A stretch of 60,971 nt of DNA from Alphaproteobacteria bacterium (GTDB lineage Bacteria; Pseudomonadota; Alphaproteobacteria; Rickettsiales; Midichloriaceae): assembly GCA_013288625.1 (NCBI GenBank), contig JABDBN010000004.1, positions 1 to 60,971 of the forward strand. The letters run 5' to 3'. The notes below the pieces were generated by a model. That model ran no database searches. It was not told the DNA's origin and saw nothing but the letters and a program-made list of their open reading frames with translations. Numbering within the stretch: position 1 is the stretch's first letter; each line of letters starts with the position of its first letter. The position numbers and the translations under genes are program-made. Below, piece by piece: positions 25,119 through 34,972 of the stretch.

Positions 25119-25838
25119 TTAAACTGAGATTTCCATCTTTTTGCGTATAAACTCGAGATCTTCTGGAGTGTCGACGCCGTGGGGGGCTTTGTCTACTTGA
25201 GCAACTGATATGGTCATGCCGTTTTCCAGGGCGCGGAGTTGCTCCAGGCGCTCGCGCTTCTCCAGTGGGGTCTGCGGGAGCTTGACGAACCTGTCTAGCG
25301 CGGCTGCACGGAAGGCGTAGATGCCCACGTGATGGAAATCATCGCCGGTGCCATGGGGGGAGGCTGTGCGCGTAAAGTAGAGCGCCCGCCCATTAAAGGC
25401 AATAATTGCTTTGACTACATTGGGGTTAGTGCGTTCGCTCTCGCTTTGAATCGGTGCAGCGGCGGTTGCAATGTCTGCTCCGGATTCACGCAGGTTATGA
25501 ATGATCTTGGCCACTATAGCTGGGTCGAGTGCTGGTAGATCGCCCTGGACATTGACTACTATGTCATAAAGCTTGCCGCAGGCCTTATAGGCGGCGTGCA
25601 CGCAATCGGTGCCCGCAAAATGATTTCCGCCGGTGTATATAGCCTTATAACCATACTTATGAGCCAGATCTGCTAATTCCTTATCAGCACAGGCAAGGAT
25701 AACATCGCCGGCATTTGCGGCTACAGCTTGTTCAGCTACCCATATCATCATGGGTTTGCCAGCAATATTTGCCTTAGCTTTGCCTGGCAGTCGGGTCGAG
25801 TCCAGTCTTACTGGTATAAAAATGCCTACGGAGCTCAT
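25119..25838 (-). CDS. kdsB: 3-deoxy-manno-octulosonate cytidylyltransferase
   Basis: Activates Kdo as CMP-Kdo for the lipopolysaccharide inner core. The 239 residues show the nucleotide-binding PVRLDSTRLPGKAKANI near the N-terminus, VNVQGDLPALDP in place of the usual NVQGDEP, HHVGIYAFR and the C-terminal GVDTPEDLEFIRK. The ATG overlaps the yihY stop by 4 bp, so it is probably translated with the upstream folD-yihY genes. Its presence implies at least a Kdo-containing lipid A core. Confidence 0.95.
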   Translation of the reverse strand: MSSVGIFIPVRLDSTRLPGKAKANIAGKPMMIWVAEQAVAANAGDVILACADKELADLAHKYGYKAIYTGGNHFAGTDCVHAAYKACGKLYDIVVNVQGDLPALDPAIVAKIIHNLRESGADIATAAAPIQSESERTNPNVVKAIIAFNGRALYFTRTASPHGTGDDFHHVGIYAFRAAALDRFVKLPQTPLEKRERLEQLRALENGMTISVAQVDKAPHGVDTPEDLEFIRKKMEISV

Positions 25839-26701
25839 TTTGGGTTACGTGTCCTGTAAAATGTCCTTTCGAGTTGGTAATTGAATTCAGCACCAACGAT
25901 GAATATTATACTGCAAAAGTAGAAATACAGCAATGAGATTATCACCCCGGCGATACTGCCATAAATCACGTTAACCTGGGGGAAATTGCTCAAATAATAG
26001 GTAAATAGCTTTGAGAACGTAATCCAGCTTATAAGCACCAGCAACGCGCCGGGAATCATCTTGAGAAAGTGCTGTTTGCGGTTAGGTAGGGTATAATAGA
26101 CAAAGGTAATCAGCAGGAAGGTAAAGAGATATACCAGCATATATCTAAGATTATCAAATTCAGGAGAGAAATAGTTTGTGCCAAAATTGGGTTTGATCTT
26201 TAGAAATGTTGAAAGTATTTGCATTAAAGGCGGGATAATAATCAAAGTGAGTACAAAGCCAAGCGTTATGGTGATAGCGACGGCAAATTCCAAAATGCTG
26301 AACATCCTGCGCCAGATATAACTAGGCGGGGAAGACACGCGGTAGGCTCGATTGAGGGTGGTTCTCAGCGCCTCGAATATCGAGGATGCTGTCCAGATGG
26401 CGCTCAATATCGCCAAAGTAAGCAGGCTCTGGGGTGGAGAGGAAGTGATCTCGATAATGCGCGGCTTGAGAGAGTCGATAAAGCCAGCCCAGGAGCTCGA
26501 TAATATCAGATGTACCAGGATGTCGCTTAGGCTCTTCTCTCCAAAGAATCCGACAATGGCGACAAAAAACACCAAGAAAGGAAAAATGGTCAGCATCAAC
26601 AGGAACGATATATAGCCAGCATGTTCGATGCCATCGTGCTGAATAGCATCATAAACCGCCTTCCACAGGCATTTGATAAATTTAACTATTTGTACTTTCA
26701 A
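25835..26701 (-). CDS. YihY/BrkB-family inner-membrane protein
   Basis: About 288 residues with six hydrophobic segments, matching the YihY/virulence factor BrkB family. Typical segments are HAGYISFLLMLTIFPFLVFF, AIWTASSIFEALRTTLNRAY, YYTLPNRK and YGSIAGVIISLLYFYFCSI. Its function is uncertain: the old name ribonuclease BN for this family is incorrect. The start is ambiguous. TTG 26701 has AAGGTG 6 nt upstream; GTG 26710 is also in frame. Either overlaps the end of folD, indicating translational coupling in folD-yihY-kdsB. Confidence 0.85.
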   Translation of the reverse strand: MKVQIVKFIKCLWKAVYDAIQHDGIEHAGYISFLLMLTIFPFLVFFVAIVGFFGEKSLSDILVHLILSSSWAGFIDSLKPRIIEITSSPPQSLLTLAILSAIWTASSIFEALRTTLNRAYRVSSPPSYIWRRMFSILEFAVAITITLGFVLTLIIIPPLMQILSTFLKIKPNFGTNYFSPEFDNLRYMLVYLFTFLLITFVYYTLPNRKQHFLKMIPGALLVLISWITFSKLFTYYLSNFPQVNVIYGSIAGVIISLLYFYFCSIIFIVGAEFNYQLERTFYRTRNPK

Positions 26702-27557
26702 AACTAACACCTTGTTGTATACACATCGCCTTTACAGTATTTGCCAGCATACATGCCACAGTCATAGGCCCAACTCCGCCCGGAACCGGAGTAATAAACC
26801 CGGCAACACGGCTCACATCCTCGAAATCCACATCGCCAAAAAGTTTGCCGTTAACTCTGGTTATTCCTATATCTATAACACAGGCTCCGGATTTTACCAA
26901 GCCTGCCTTGATAATGCCTGGCTTTCCTATCGCAGAAACGATTATATCAGCCATTTTGCACTCATCTTCAATGTTAACTGATTTAGAGTGCAGTAAGGTG
27001 ACGGTACAGCTTTCACGCACCAGAATGCTGGCCATTGGCCGGCCTACAATAAGCGAGCGCCCAAGAACCACTGCCTTTTTACCGCTTAAATCTTCTCCCA
27101 GAACTGACTTGATCAGCATCAGTGCGCCTTGCGGAGTAGATGGTTCCAAGCAATCCTGCCAGGAATTCAGGAGGCCGATGTTGTAGGTGGTAAAACCATC
27201 AACGTCTTTTTGGGCATCTATGGTATTGACGATCTCATGCTCGGGAAGTGCTGCTGGCAGGGGGAGTTGCACTAAAATACCATGGACATTTGCGTCCTGG
27301 TTAAGCTTATGTATGAGGTCAATTAGTTCACCTTTGGCGACAGATGCCGGCAGGAAATGGGTAAAGATATTGATGCCAATTTCCTGGGCTCGCCTGATCT
27401 TGCTGGCAACATAGATTTGGCTTGATTCATCTTCACCGGCCAGCACTACAGCAAGCCCCGGCACAAGCTGATGCTGCTCTTTAAAATGAGCTATCTGCTT
27501 TTTTAATTCCTGGCAGAGATTGTCTGCATATGCCTTGCCATCTATAAGTTTAACCAT
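26682..27557 (-). CDS. folD: bifunctional methylenetetrahydrofolate dehydrogenase/cyclohydrolase
   Basis: Interconverts 5,10-methylene-, 5,10-methenyl- and 10-formyl-tetrahydrofolate, using NADP. The 291 residues show the catalytic Lys region (IYVASKIRRAQEIGI), the HGILVQLPLP motif, KAVVLGRSLIVGRPMA for NADP binding and the C-terminal PVPGGVGPMTVACMLANT. It leads the - strand group folD-yihY-kdsB. Its ribosome-binding site is weak (AGGGTAAG, far from ATG 27557). Confidence 0.96.
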   Translation of the reverse strand: MVKLIDGKAYADNLCQELKKQIAHFKEQHQLVPGLAVVLAGEDESSQIYVASKIRRAQEIGINIFTHFLPASVAKGELIDLIHKLNQDANVHGILVQLPLPAALPEHEIVNTIDAQKDVDGFTTYNIGLLNSWQDCLEPSTPQGALMLIKSVLGEDLSGKKAVVLGRSLIVGRPMASILVRESCTVTLLHSKSVNIEDECKMADIIVSAIGKPGIIKAGLVKSGACVIDIGITRVNGKLFGDVDFEDVSRVAGFITPVPGGVGPMTVACMLANTVKAMCIQQGVSFESTNS

Positions 27558-27650
27558 TGAACTAACTTACCCTGCTTATCAAAGCTTATGTTAGCTAACA
27601 ATGGTAAGTCGTACAACAAAATATATTTCTTATATTCAAAAATTGAGTCG

Positions 27651-29963
27651 CTAGGCTGCATAATCGTGATCCAATGGTGCCACAAAAGCTGAGTGTAAGT
27701 AGTCGGCATCCGGTGCGTCAACAGCGTTACAATATTTTGCCACCTCAGCTTGAAAAAACTTTTCCTGGTGCTCTTTAAACGCAGTCTTTTCTTCGGGAGT
27801 AAGGTCTTTAAAAGCTTCATCTGTATAGCACTTCGGATATATGATAGCGGGCGCGTTGCCTTTAGGGTAATTAAAATACATGTCTGTTACTATCTTTGCA
27901 CCGTGAATTACGTCCAAAGTCTTTAACAATGCGCCAGGGGTGCTCCACCAGGTCATACCAGTACTGGCTAGATCTACCAGACCTTTTGATATCACATGTG
28001 AAGCGCTGCCTTTATCAAAAGCATAATTAACTCCTACACCTAAGGCCTGAAGGCCTAGCATAGCACCTGCAGCTGGAAGCGTTACACCCCCTAAAAGCAC
28101 CCCTCCTGCAACCATTCCAGTTGTAACAGCAGCATTAAGGTAAGTTAAATTATCAGCAGAGAGGAAATGCCCTCCAATGAAGTCCTGAGTCATTTGGTTT
28201 TGATAGATTGAGGAAACTCCCAGAACAGGATTGCTTGTAAGGACTGCTCCAGTTATACCGGCAGCTCCTGTTGCTAGAGGTTTTAAAACACTATATTCTT
28301 GCAAGCCTTTCGCCATGTCGTAACCTATCCAGCTTTTTATAAGCGAACTGATATCTTCAACTGCTTGTGGGGCTTTGCTTATTGCCAATCCAGCGTGAAT
28401 TTTAAACTGAAGAGCTTGGGCTTCTGCTATGGCTTTTTCAGCATTTGCTGCTTCCTGTTCTTTAAGCCTGATTTCTTCTTCAAGCGCGCGAAGATCGGAT
28501 ACTGCCTTATGTGTTTCTTTCGTTGCATCAGCAACGACTTTGGTGGCTTTTGTAACTTTTACGGCAGCTTTTTTTGCCAAGTTGCTTTTCACATTTGCGT
28601 CTTCATGAGCTTCTTCGATAAGATGTTTTTTCAACGCAGCTTTGGTAATCTCCCTGTGCCTATCATGAAAAGCAAAGTCTTTTTGATTCTTGGTCATTGA
28701 AGATTTAGTTCCATGCGCATCAGGTGTTGGTTTTAATTCAGGCATTGATTCAGGTTTTAAGCTATATCGCTCGGTTTGAAATTCTGCTTTTTCAGCTGCT
28801 TTTTCAGCGTGTTTAGCTGCTGTCGTTGCGGCTTGTCCAGTTTTCTCAGCAATCTTCTGAGCGTGAAGTTCTGCCTCTTGGGCTGTTGTAAGTATTTTAA
28901 TTTTTACATCTTTTTGTGGGGTTAACACGTCCAGTTTCATCTTTAACAGTTCTAGGTCTTCTTGCGTTTTTTGCAAAGTTAGCTGAGCGGCATCCAGCTT
29001 TTGCTGAGCTGAGGCATCGGCTTTTGCAGCATTGAGGCTCCCAATTGCTTGGATCAACTGCTTGCCTATAGAGTCATCTCTGCTTATGCCCTCGATAATG
29101 TAAGCATTAATGTTATCTGCGCCATATTCAAAGGCAAGCTCTGCGAGAGTTTTGCCTTCGGGATTATGATAAGAAAGTATATCCTTGATGGCGTCTTTTC
29201 CTTGATAATCTTCAGCTTTCTCCCCCTTTGCTTTGCCCATTATGGTTTTGAATAGGTCAACATTGTCTAGTTTTACGATTTGTTCCAAAGGGCTCATGCA
29301 ATGGTTCATCTTGTTTGGTGAAGTCAATATTTCCATAACCAAAAGGTGACCATCACCAAGCATCTTGTAAATAACAGCATTTGTAGTGTCTATAGCCTTC
29401 TTATTTTTTTCGTCACTAAGCCCGCGTTCAATTGCGGTCATGCCGTGTGGGGTGGAGTCTCTCATAGTCAGTAATACAGTAGAAAGCATAACTTTATGAG
29501 AAGGGCTCATAACTTTTCCAGCTACTTCTAATAAATTAGTAGCTCCGACTGGGTTTGTGTCTTCAATTGCGTGGTGTAAATCTGTTTTCTTGTCTAACTC
29601 ATTTACTTTTAAGTATATTTTTTCACTAAGATCCTTATCGTTTTGCAAATTGAGAAGCAGCTCATTTGAAGCTGCTTTATGACTATTAGCCAATGCGCTA
29701 TAGAGTGGTGTATTGCCATGGGCGTCCTCAAGCATGTGAACGTCAGCTAATTTAGAATGGCTTTCAGCAGCGTCTAAAAGCGACTCTACCGCATTATTTG
29801 CATTATTTTTGCTAACTGCTAAATGCAACAATGAGTTGCCTTCATTATCTTTCTCAGTCAAAGCCTGTGCAACATCATCAGCGTCACTTGACTTCAGACG
29901 AGCTTCAATATTAGCTCCTGCTTCAATAAGGGATGCTATTGTTTCGAATAATTCACTTGCCAT
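27651..29963 (-). CDS. Ankyrin-repeat protein with coiled coil and hydrophobic C-terminal region (candidate effector)
   Basis: A 770-residue protein with no signal peptide. The N-terminal 290 residues hold about six or seven ankyrin units (for example GNSLLHLAVSKNN, GNTPLYSALANSH, GKTLAELAFEYGA). A Lys/Ala/Glu-rich coiled coil runs from about 310 to 530. The C-terminal 240 residues include Gly/Ala-rich hydrophobic stretches (GAAGITGAVL, GMVAGGVLLGGVTLPAAGAMLG) that could insert in a membrane. ATG 29963 has AGGG upstream. The domain order resembles ankyrin effectors of intracellular alphaproteobacteria; target and secretion route are unknown. It flanks folD-yihY-kdsB with the other ankyrin gene. 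Confidence 0.85.
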   Translation of the reverse strand: MASELFETIASLIEAGANIEARLKSSDADDVAQALTEKDNEGNSLLHLAVSKNNANNAVESLLDAAESHSKLADVHMLEDAHGNTPLYSALANSHKAASNELLLNLQNDKDLSEKIYLKVNELDKKTDLHHAIEDTNPVGATNLLEVAGKVMSPSHKVMLSTVLLTMRDSTPHGMTAIERGLSDEKNKKAIDTTNAVIYKMLGDGHLLVMEILTSPNKMNHCMSPLEQIVKLDNVDLFKTIMGKAKGEKAEDYQGKDAIKDILSYHNPEGKTLAELAFEYGADNINAYIIEGISRDDSIGKQLIQAIGSLNAAKADASAQQKLDAAQLTLQKTQEDLELLKMKLDVLTPQKDVKIKILTTAQEAELHAQKIAEKTGQAATTAAKHAEKAAEKAEFQTERYSLKPESMPELKPTPDAHGTKSSMTKNQKDFAFHDRHREITKAALKKHLIEEAHEDANVKSNLAKKAAVKVTKATKVVADATKETHKAVSDLRALEEEIRLKEQEAANAEKAIAEAQALQFKIHAGLAISKAPQAVEDISSLIKSWIGYDMAKGLQEYSVLKPLATGAAGITGAVLTSNPVLGVSSIYQNQMTQDFIGGHFLSADNLTYLNAAVTTGMVAGGVLLGGVTLPAAGAMLGLQALGVGVNYAFDKGSASHVISKGLVDLASTGMTWWSTPGALLKTLDVIHGAKIVTDMYFNYPKGNAPAIIYPKCYTDEAFKDLTPEEKTAFKEHQEKFFQAEVAKYCNAVDAPDADYLHSAFVAPLDHDYAA

Positions 29964-30187
29964 ACATTAACCCTGCAAAATTTACCAACTATAGCCAGTA
30001 TAGCTGCAAAGTGTTAAAAATTTATTAAGAAAATGGGAAAATATTTAGTATTAGTTGGAATGCTGACTAAACTTTATATATATCAGCAGCAAGTCGAAAA
30101 AACTAATAAGTTATATTTTTATTACGCAGGTGAGTCAGGCTTGTTGTAAGCCATTCAAAGCTCTAAAGAGGTGGAAAAAAGGATCTA

Positions 30188-32851
30188 CTATGAAGAAGGA
30201 TTGTTTTCCTTTGTTTCTCTAATCGCGGCCTGTGCGCTGGAAAGTCTAGCGACAGGCACCCGGTAAGGTGAACATGAAACATAATCCAGCCCCACCCTAT
30301 GAAAAAACTCAATTGATTTAGGATGTCCGCCATGTTCGCCGCAAATGCCAAGCTTGATATCTGGGCGTGCTTTGGCTCCACGCACGCAGGCGAATTTAAT
30401 CAGTTCACCTACGCCGGTTTGATCCAGAGATGTGAATGGGTCTTCATCGAAGATTTCACTCTCCTGATAGGATTTTAAGAATTTTCCAGCATCATCCCGG
30501 GAGATTCCCAGGGTAGTTTGCGTAAGATCGTTGGTGCCGAAACTAAAGAACTCAGCATGAATTGCGATTTCTTCTGCACGCAGTGCGGCGCGAGGCAACT
30601 CGATCATAGTGCCTACAGTATAATTAACTTTTTTACCGGTTTGCTTGCGTACCTGCTCAGCAACATCGGCAATGTTCCGCTTAATTATGCCGATTTCCCG
30701 AACGTCAAGTACCAATGGAATCATAATCTCAGGATGAATATTGGCATCTATTTCTACCGCAGCTTCTAAAATAGCTCTTACCTGCATATCATAAATCTCA
30801 GGATAGGTTATAGCGAGCCTACAACCTCTATGACCAAGCATAGGGTTTGACTCTGTGAGACTTTCAACCCTTTCACGAACTAAATTTGGTGCGATATCAA
30901 GGCTCTTAGCTAAGGCTTCGACATCTTTCTCGGATTTAGGCAAGAATTCATGTAGCGGGGGATCAAGCAACCGTATAGTAACCGGCAAGCCAGCCATAAT
31001 TTTAAATATCTCCTTAAAATCATTGCGCTGATAGGGAAGAATTTTCGCCAATGCTTTTTCACGCTGTTCCTTGGTTTCTGCAAGAATCATCTCGCGAACC
31101 GCATGCAGCCTTTCTGGCTTAAAGAACATATGTTCCGTACGGCAAAGACCAATACCTTCAGCCCCAAAATCACGAGCAACCTTTGCATCTTGTGGAGTAT
31201 CTGCATTAGCTCTCACGCCTAGGGTACGAAGCTCATCAACCCAGCTCATTAGCTCAGAAAACTCCTGTGTAACTTTCGGCGTAACCGTTGTCACTTTACC
31301 CAGGTAAATATTTCCCGTCGTGCCATCGATAGTAATTTCATCATGACTGCGCAGGACTTTGTTTCCAATCTTTATGGTTTCGGAAATCACATCTATGGTT
31401 AGTTCGCCCGCCCCAACTATGCAGGGCTTGCCCATACCTCGCGCTACTACTGCAGCATGTGAAGTCATGCCGCCGCGCGCAGTAAGTATGCCCTGCGCCA
31501 CATTCATGCCCCCTATATCCTCCGGGCTGGTTTCATTGCGAACGAGTATAACATTATCTGCATTTAATCTCTCAGCTTCCGCAGAAGAAAACACTATTTT
31601 CCCGTAGGCAGCGCCTGGTGAAGCCGGTAGTCCCTTGCTAATTCTCTCATTGCGCGTATTGGGGTCAAGTGTGGGGTGTAGTAACTGTTCAATTTGTTTG
31701 GGATCAATGCTTAAAATCGCAGATTGCTTAGAGATCAGGCCTTCCTGTACCAAGTTAACAGCAATATTAATTGCAGCCTGGGCGCTACGCTTTCCATTTC
31801 TTGTCTGCAGCATCCATAGATTATTCTCTTGCACTGTAAACTCGATGTCCTGCATATCACGATAGTGTTCTTCCAGCTTGGCACGGACTTCACAGAGCTG
31901 CTTATAAACAGCTGGCATAATCTCTTCAAGTGCTGGAGTTGCTGAGCCATTTTTTTCCCGATACTTTTTGGTAATCTGAGCAGGGGTTCTTATGCCCGCT
32001 ACCACGTCCTCACCCTGGGCATTTATAAGATATTCACCATAGAATGCATTTTCTCCGGTAGAAGGGTCGCGGGTAAAGCACACACCAGTCGCACTATGAT
32101 CACCGAGGTTGCCAAATACCATGGCCTGAATATTGACAGCAGTGCCCCAATCTTTGGGAATGCCATTTATTTGCCGGTACTTCACTGCGCGATCATTCAT
32201 CCAGGACTCAAACACAGCGCCAATTGCGCTCCACAATTGCGCAATAACAGACTGAGGAAATTCTTTACCGCATTCCAGTATGCATTTTTTATAATCAGCA
32301 ACTAGCTGTTTTAGGTGTTCAGCTCCTAGTTGAGTATCTTGGGTGACGCCCGCCATGCGCTTTTGTATTGAAAGCAACGACTCAAATTTATCATGCTCAA
32401 TGCCTAGCACCACATCCCCGTACATTTGAATCAAACGTCGGTAGCTATCATAAGCAAATCTAGGATTATTAGTTTTTTTCGCCAGGGTCTCTACTGTTTC
32501 ATCATTGAGACCTAAGTTGAGGATAGTATCCATCATCCCCGGCATGGAGGTGCGTGCGCCTGAACGCACGGAAATTAGGAGTGGATTCGTATTTGAGCCC
32601 AGTTTTAATCCAGTAAGGTTCTCTAGCTTTTCCAATGCAGCTAGCACTTGTGATTTGATTTCATCGTTTAGCTTTCCATCGGACTTATAATAATCATTAC
32701 AAGCCTCAGTCGTTATCGTGAATCCTGGAGGGACTGGCAATCCAATGGAGCACATTTCCGCAAGATTTGCTCCCTTACCCCCAAGCAGAGTTTTTAAAGA
32801 AGCGTTACCATCAGTTTCTTTCTGGCTAAAAAAATATATCCACTTATGCAT
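30188..32851 (-). CDS. ppdK: pyruvate phosphate dikinase
   Basis: Interconverts pyruvate, ATP and phosphate with phosphoenolpyruvate, AMP and pyrophosphate. The 887 residues give the full three-domain enzyme. The ATP-grasp domain has GGKGANLAEM and GLPVPPGFTI. The phosphohistidine domain has GGMTSHAAVVARGMGKPCIVG near 450. The TIM-barrel domain ends in SFGTNDLTQTT and GICGEHGGHPKSIEF, with the catalytic Cys in YVSCSPYRVPVAR. In Rickettsiales it probably links imported host metabolites to gluconeogenic flux. It is a single gene, divergent from the sensor kinase. Confidence 0.97.
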   Translation of the reverse strand: MHKWIYFFSQKETDGNASLKTLLGGKGANLAEMCSIGLPVPPGFTITTEACNDYYKSDGKLNDEIKSQVLAALEKLENLTGLKLGSNTNPLLISVRSGARTSMPGMMDTILNLGLNDETVETLAKKTNNPRFAYDSYRRLIQMYGDVVLGIEHDKFESLLSIQKRMAGVTQDTQLGAEHLKQLVADYKKCILECGKEFPQSVIAQLWSAIGAVFESWMNDRAVKYRQINGIPKDWGTAVNIQAMVFGNLGDHSATGVCFTRDPSTGENAFYGEYLINAQGEDVVAGIRTPAQITKKYREKNGSATPALEEIMPAVYKQLCEVRAKLEEHYRDMQDIEFTVQENNLWMLQTRNGKRSAQAAINIAVNLVQEGLISKQSAILSIDPKQIEQLLHPTLDPNTRNERISKGLPASPGAAYGKIVFSSAEAERLNADNVILVRNETSPEDIGGMNVAQGILTARGGMTSHAAVVARGMGKPCIVGAGELTIDVISETIKIGNKVLRSHDEITIDGTTGNIYLGKVTTVTPKVTQEFSELMSWVDELRTLGVRANADTPQDAKVARDFGAEGIGLCRTEHMFFKPERLHAVREMILAETKEQREKALAKILPYQRNDFKEIFKIMAGLPVTIRLLDPPLHEFLPKSEKDVEALAKSLDIAPNLVRERVESLTESNPMLGHRGCRLAITYPEIYDMQVRAILEAAVEIDANIHPEIMIPLVLDVREIGIIKRNIADVAEQVRKQTGKKVNYTVGTMIELPRAALRAEEIAIHAEFFSFGTNDLTQTTLGISRDDAGKFLKSYQESEIFDEDPFTSLDQTGVGELIKFACVRGAKARPDIKLGICGEHGGHPKSIEFFHRVGLDYVSCSPYRVPVARLSSAQAAIRETKENNPSS

Positions 32852-32924
32852 ATGAAGTAAGTTAATAAATTATATGGTAATTTATAGAATAACCTTTTTT
32901 TACCTATTTTCCAAGCATTGAGTG

Positions 32925-32953
32925 TTGACAACGGTTGCTTGCAGTCCTTTAAT
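32925..32953 (+). promoter_or_regulatory. Predicted sigma70-type promoter for the sensor kinase/response regulator pair
   Basis: A perfect TTGACA (32925-32930) is followed after 17 bp by TTTAAT (32948-32953), in the gap between divergent ppdK and the kinase gene. Transcription from here would give a leader of under 20 nt that still includes the AGGTGA ribosome-binding site at about 32963. Confidence 0.5.
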
Positions 32954-32977
32954 CTTTATAACAGGTGAGTGGTATTA

Positions 32978-34972
32978 ATGACATCATATAAAGACTGGAG
33001 CTTACGTTTGAAGGTTTTATTCGCTGCGGTAGTGCCGTTTGTGCTTTGCGTGGTTTTGACCTTCCCAGTGATAGTTAATATGTCAGTCAAGAACATAGAG
33101 GAGCGGATAAAAGCCACCGTGGAAGAAGTCGCATCGAGTACCACCTTGCAGGTGAGTGCAGATGTGGAGTATATCAACAGCCAGGTGAGACTTTTAGCTC
33201 TGGTCATCGAGGATATAAAGCATTCAGGCAATGTATCCAGGGAAGCCATAGCGGAAATTCTCAAGGATATAGCAGAGAAAAATAAGATGGTCGCGGGAGT
33301 CTGGACCATGTGGGAGAAAAATGCTCTTGATGGCAACGATGTTGTTTATGCTAATAACCCCGGCAATGATGAAACGGGAAGGTTTGCCTCATTTTGGGTA
33401 AAAGACAATGGCAAATTAACCCTCAAGCCGTTGCAGTATTACAGCAACACAGATAAAGGTAACTTCTATCAGCTGGTAAAATCAGCAAAACATGAAATTA
33501 TGATGAACCCTTATAACTCAAAAATAAGTGGTAAGGAAGCGAGCATTTCTTCTATTGTTTATCCTATCTCTAATAGCGAAGGGGATTTTTTAGGTGTAGT
33601 TGGTCTAGACATAGATATGGGGTACTTCCAGAAAATAATCGAAAACCTTAGCGAATATGGGGTAACGGCCAGCTGCATTATATCTGACGATAATAAGTAT
33701 CTAGTCAATTTAGATCGCAAGATGATTGGCAGGGAAGATAGCGATGTAAAAAGTTGGAAAAATGTTAAGAAATATATTGATGGCGGTGATTCATATATAA
33801 GGGAAGAGATAGACCGTATAACCAGCCAACGTATTTTTAAAATCATATCGCCAATCAAGCTTAAGTCGTTTGATAAAAACTGGGCACTAAGCCTGAGTAT
33901 GCCGCTTGATAAAATCAAGGTAGAGGTCTATGAAAAGTTCATCTTCATAATTCTGATAATTGTGGTTTGTTTAATACTAGGGGTTTCTGTTGCTATTGTT
34001 ACTGCTAGAAATATTACCAATCCGATATCATCAATTACTAACGCGTTAGAGAGAATTTCATTGGGTAATTATCATGTTGAGGTACCTAACGTTGATTCAG
34101 AAGATGAGATTGGTCAAATGAGTCAGTCCGCGCGTATTTTTAGAGAAAATGCCCGCGAATTACTCGTAGCTAAGCAGGAAGCAGAAGCCTCGAATATTGC
34201 CAAGACAGAATTTTTGGCAAATATGTCTCATGAGCTCAGAACGCCGATGCATGCAATGCTAAGCTACTCGCAACTGGGTATGTCAAAACTGGCAGACGCT
34301 GATGATAAGATTTATAAGTATTTTAATAATATTAATGTCAGTGGAAGCCGCCTGCTAAATTTACTGAACAATCTCTTGGACTTATCCAAACTGGAAGCTG
34401 GCAAAATGGATTTCACCTTTTCCAATGCAGATATTCTCCGGTGTATAAATCAGGTGAAGGATGAATTATCCTCTTTGCTACATGAAAAGGGAATTGTTCT
34501 CGAAGTTAATGTGAAAACAAAAAATACCATGCTGGTTTTAGACTTTGAAAAAATCGTGCAAGTGTTTATTAATATCACTTCTAATGCGATCAAGTTTTCA
34601 CCAGAAAATAGCACTGTTACCATTACGTTGTCTGACTCAAAGACTAGCTATAATGGGCATGAACAGCCCGCAGTGCTTGTCGCGATACAGGATCAGGGTA
34701 TTGGCATACCTGAAGATGAACTCAAATTGATTTTTGATAAATTTACTCAAAGCAGCAAGACCAATAAAGGGAGTGGAGGCACTGGCCTAGGTCTTTCTAT
34801 CGCGGTCAGTATACTCAAAGCTCATCATGGCACAATCTGGGCGGAAAATATGCAAGGTAAAGGAGCAGTTATTAAATTTTTATTGCCAGTTAGTCATAAT
34901 GCAGGCGATGATGAAGTGAAAACTAAATCGGATGAAAAACATGTTACAAAAATTGAAAGTACTAGCAGTTGA
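32978..34972 (+). CDS. Membrane sensor histidine kinase (Cache-HAMP-HisKA-HATPase)
   Basis: A 664-residue kinase. Membrane helices at about 13-35 and 321-343 enclose a periplasmic double-Cache-like sensor (AGVWTMWEKNALDG, VYPISNSEGDFLGVVGLDID). A HAMP linker follows (ITNPISSITNALERI...EIGQM). The HisKA phospho-acceptor is His418 in NMSHELRTP. HATPase boxes are INITSNAIKF, DQGIGIPED, FDKFTQ and GTGLGLSIA. ATG 32978 is chosen by AGGTGA 9 nt upstream. Its 3' end overlaps the next gene, a receiver protein, which is the obvious partner. The ligand is unknown; Cache domains often bind small organic molecules. Confidence 0.93.
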   Translation: MTSYKDWSLRLKVLFAAVVPFVLCVVLTFPVIVNMSVKNIEERIKATVEEVASSTTLQVSADVEYINSQVRLLALVIEDIKHSGNVSREAIAEILKDIAEKNKMVAGVWTMWEKNALDGNDVVYANNPGNDETGRFASFWVKDNGKLTLKPLQYYSNTDKGNFYQLVKSAKHEIMMNPYNSKISGKEASISSIVYPISNSEGDFLGVVGLDIDMGYFQKIIENLSEYGVTASCIISDDNKYLVNLDRKMIGREDSDVKSWKNVKKYIDGGDSYIREEIDRITSQRIFKIISPIKLKSFDKNWALSLSMPLDKIKVEVYEKFIFIILIIVVCLILGVSVAIVTARNITNPISSITNALERISLGNYHVEVPNVDSEDEIGQMSQSARIFRENARELLVAKQEAEASNIAKTEFLANMSHELRTPMHAMLSYSQLGMSKLADADDKIYKYFNNINVSGSRLLNLLNNLLDLSKLEAGKMDFTFSNADILRCINQVKDELSSLLHEKGIVLEVNVKTKNTMLVLDFEKIVQVFINITSNAIKFSPENSTVTITLSDSKTSYNGHEQPAVLVAIQDQGIGIPEDELKLIFDKFTQSSKTNKGSGGTGLGLSIAVSILKAHHGTIWAENMQGKGAVIKFLLPVSHNAGDDEVKTKSDEKHVTKIESTSS

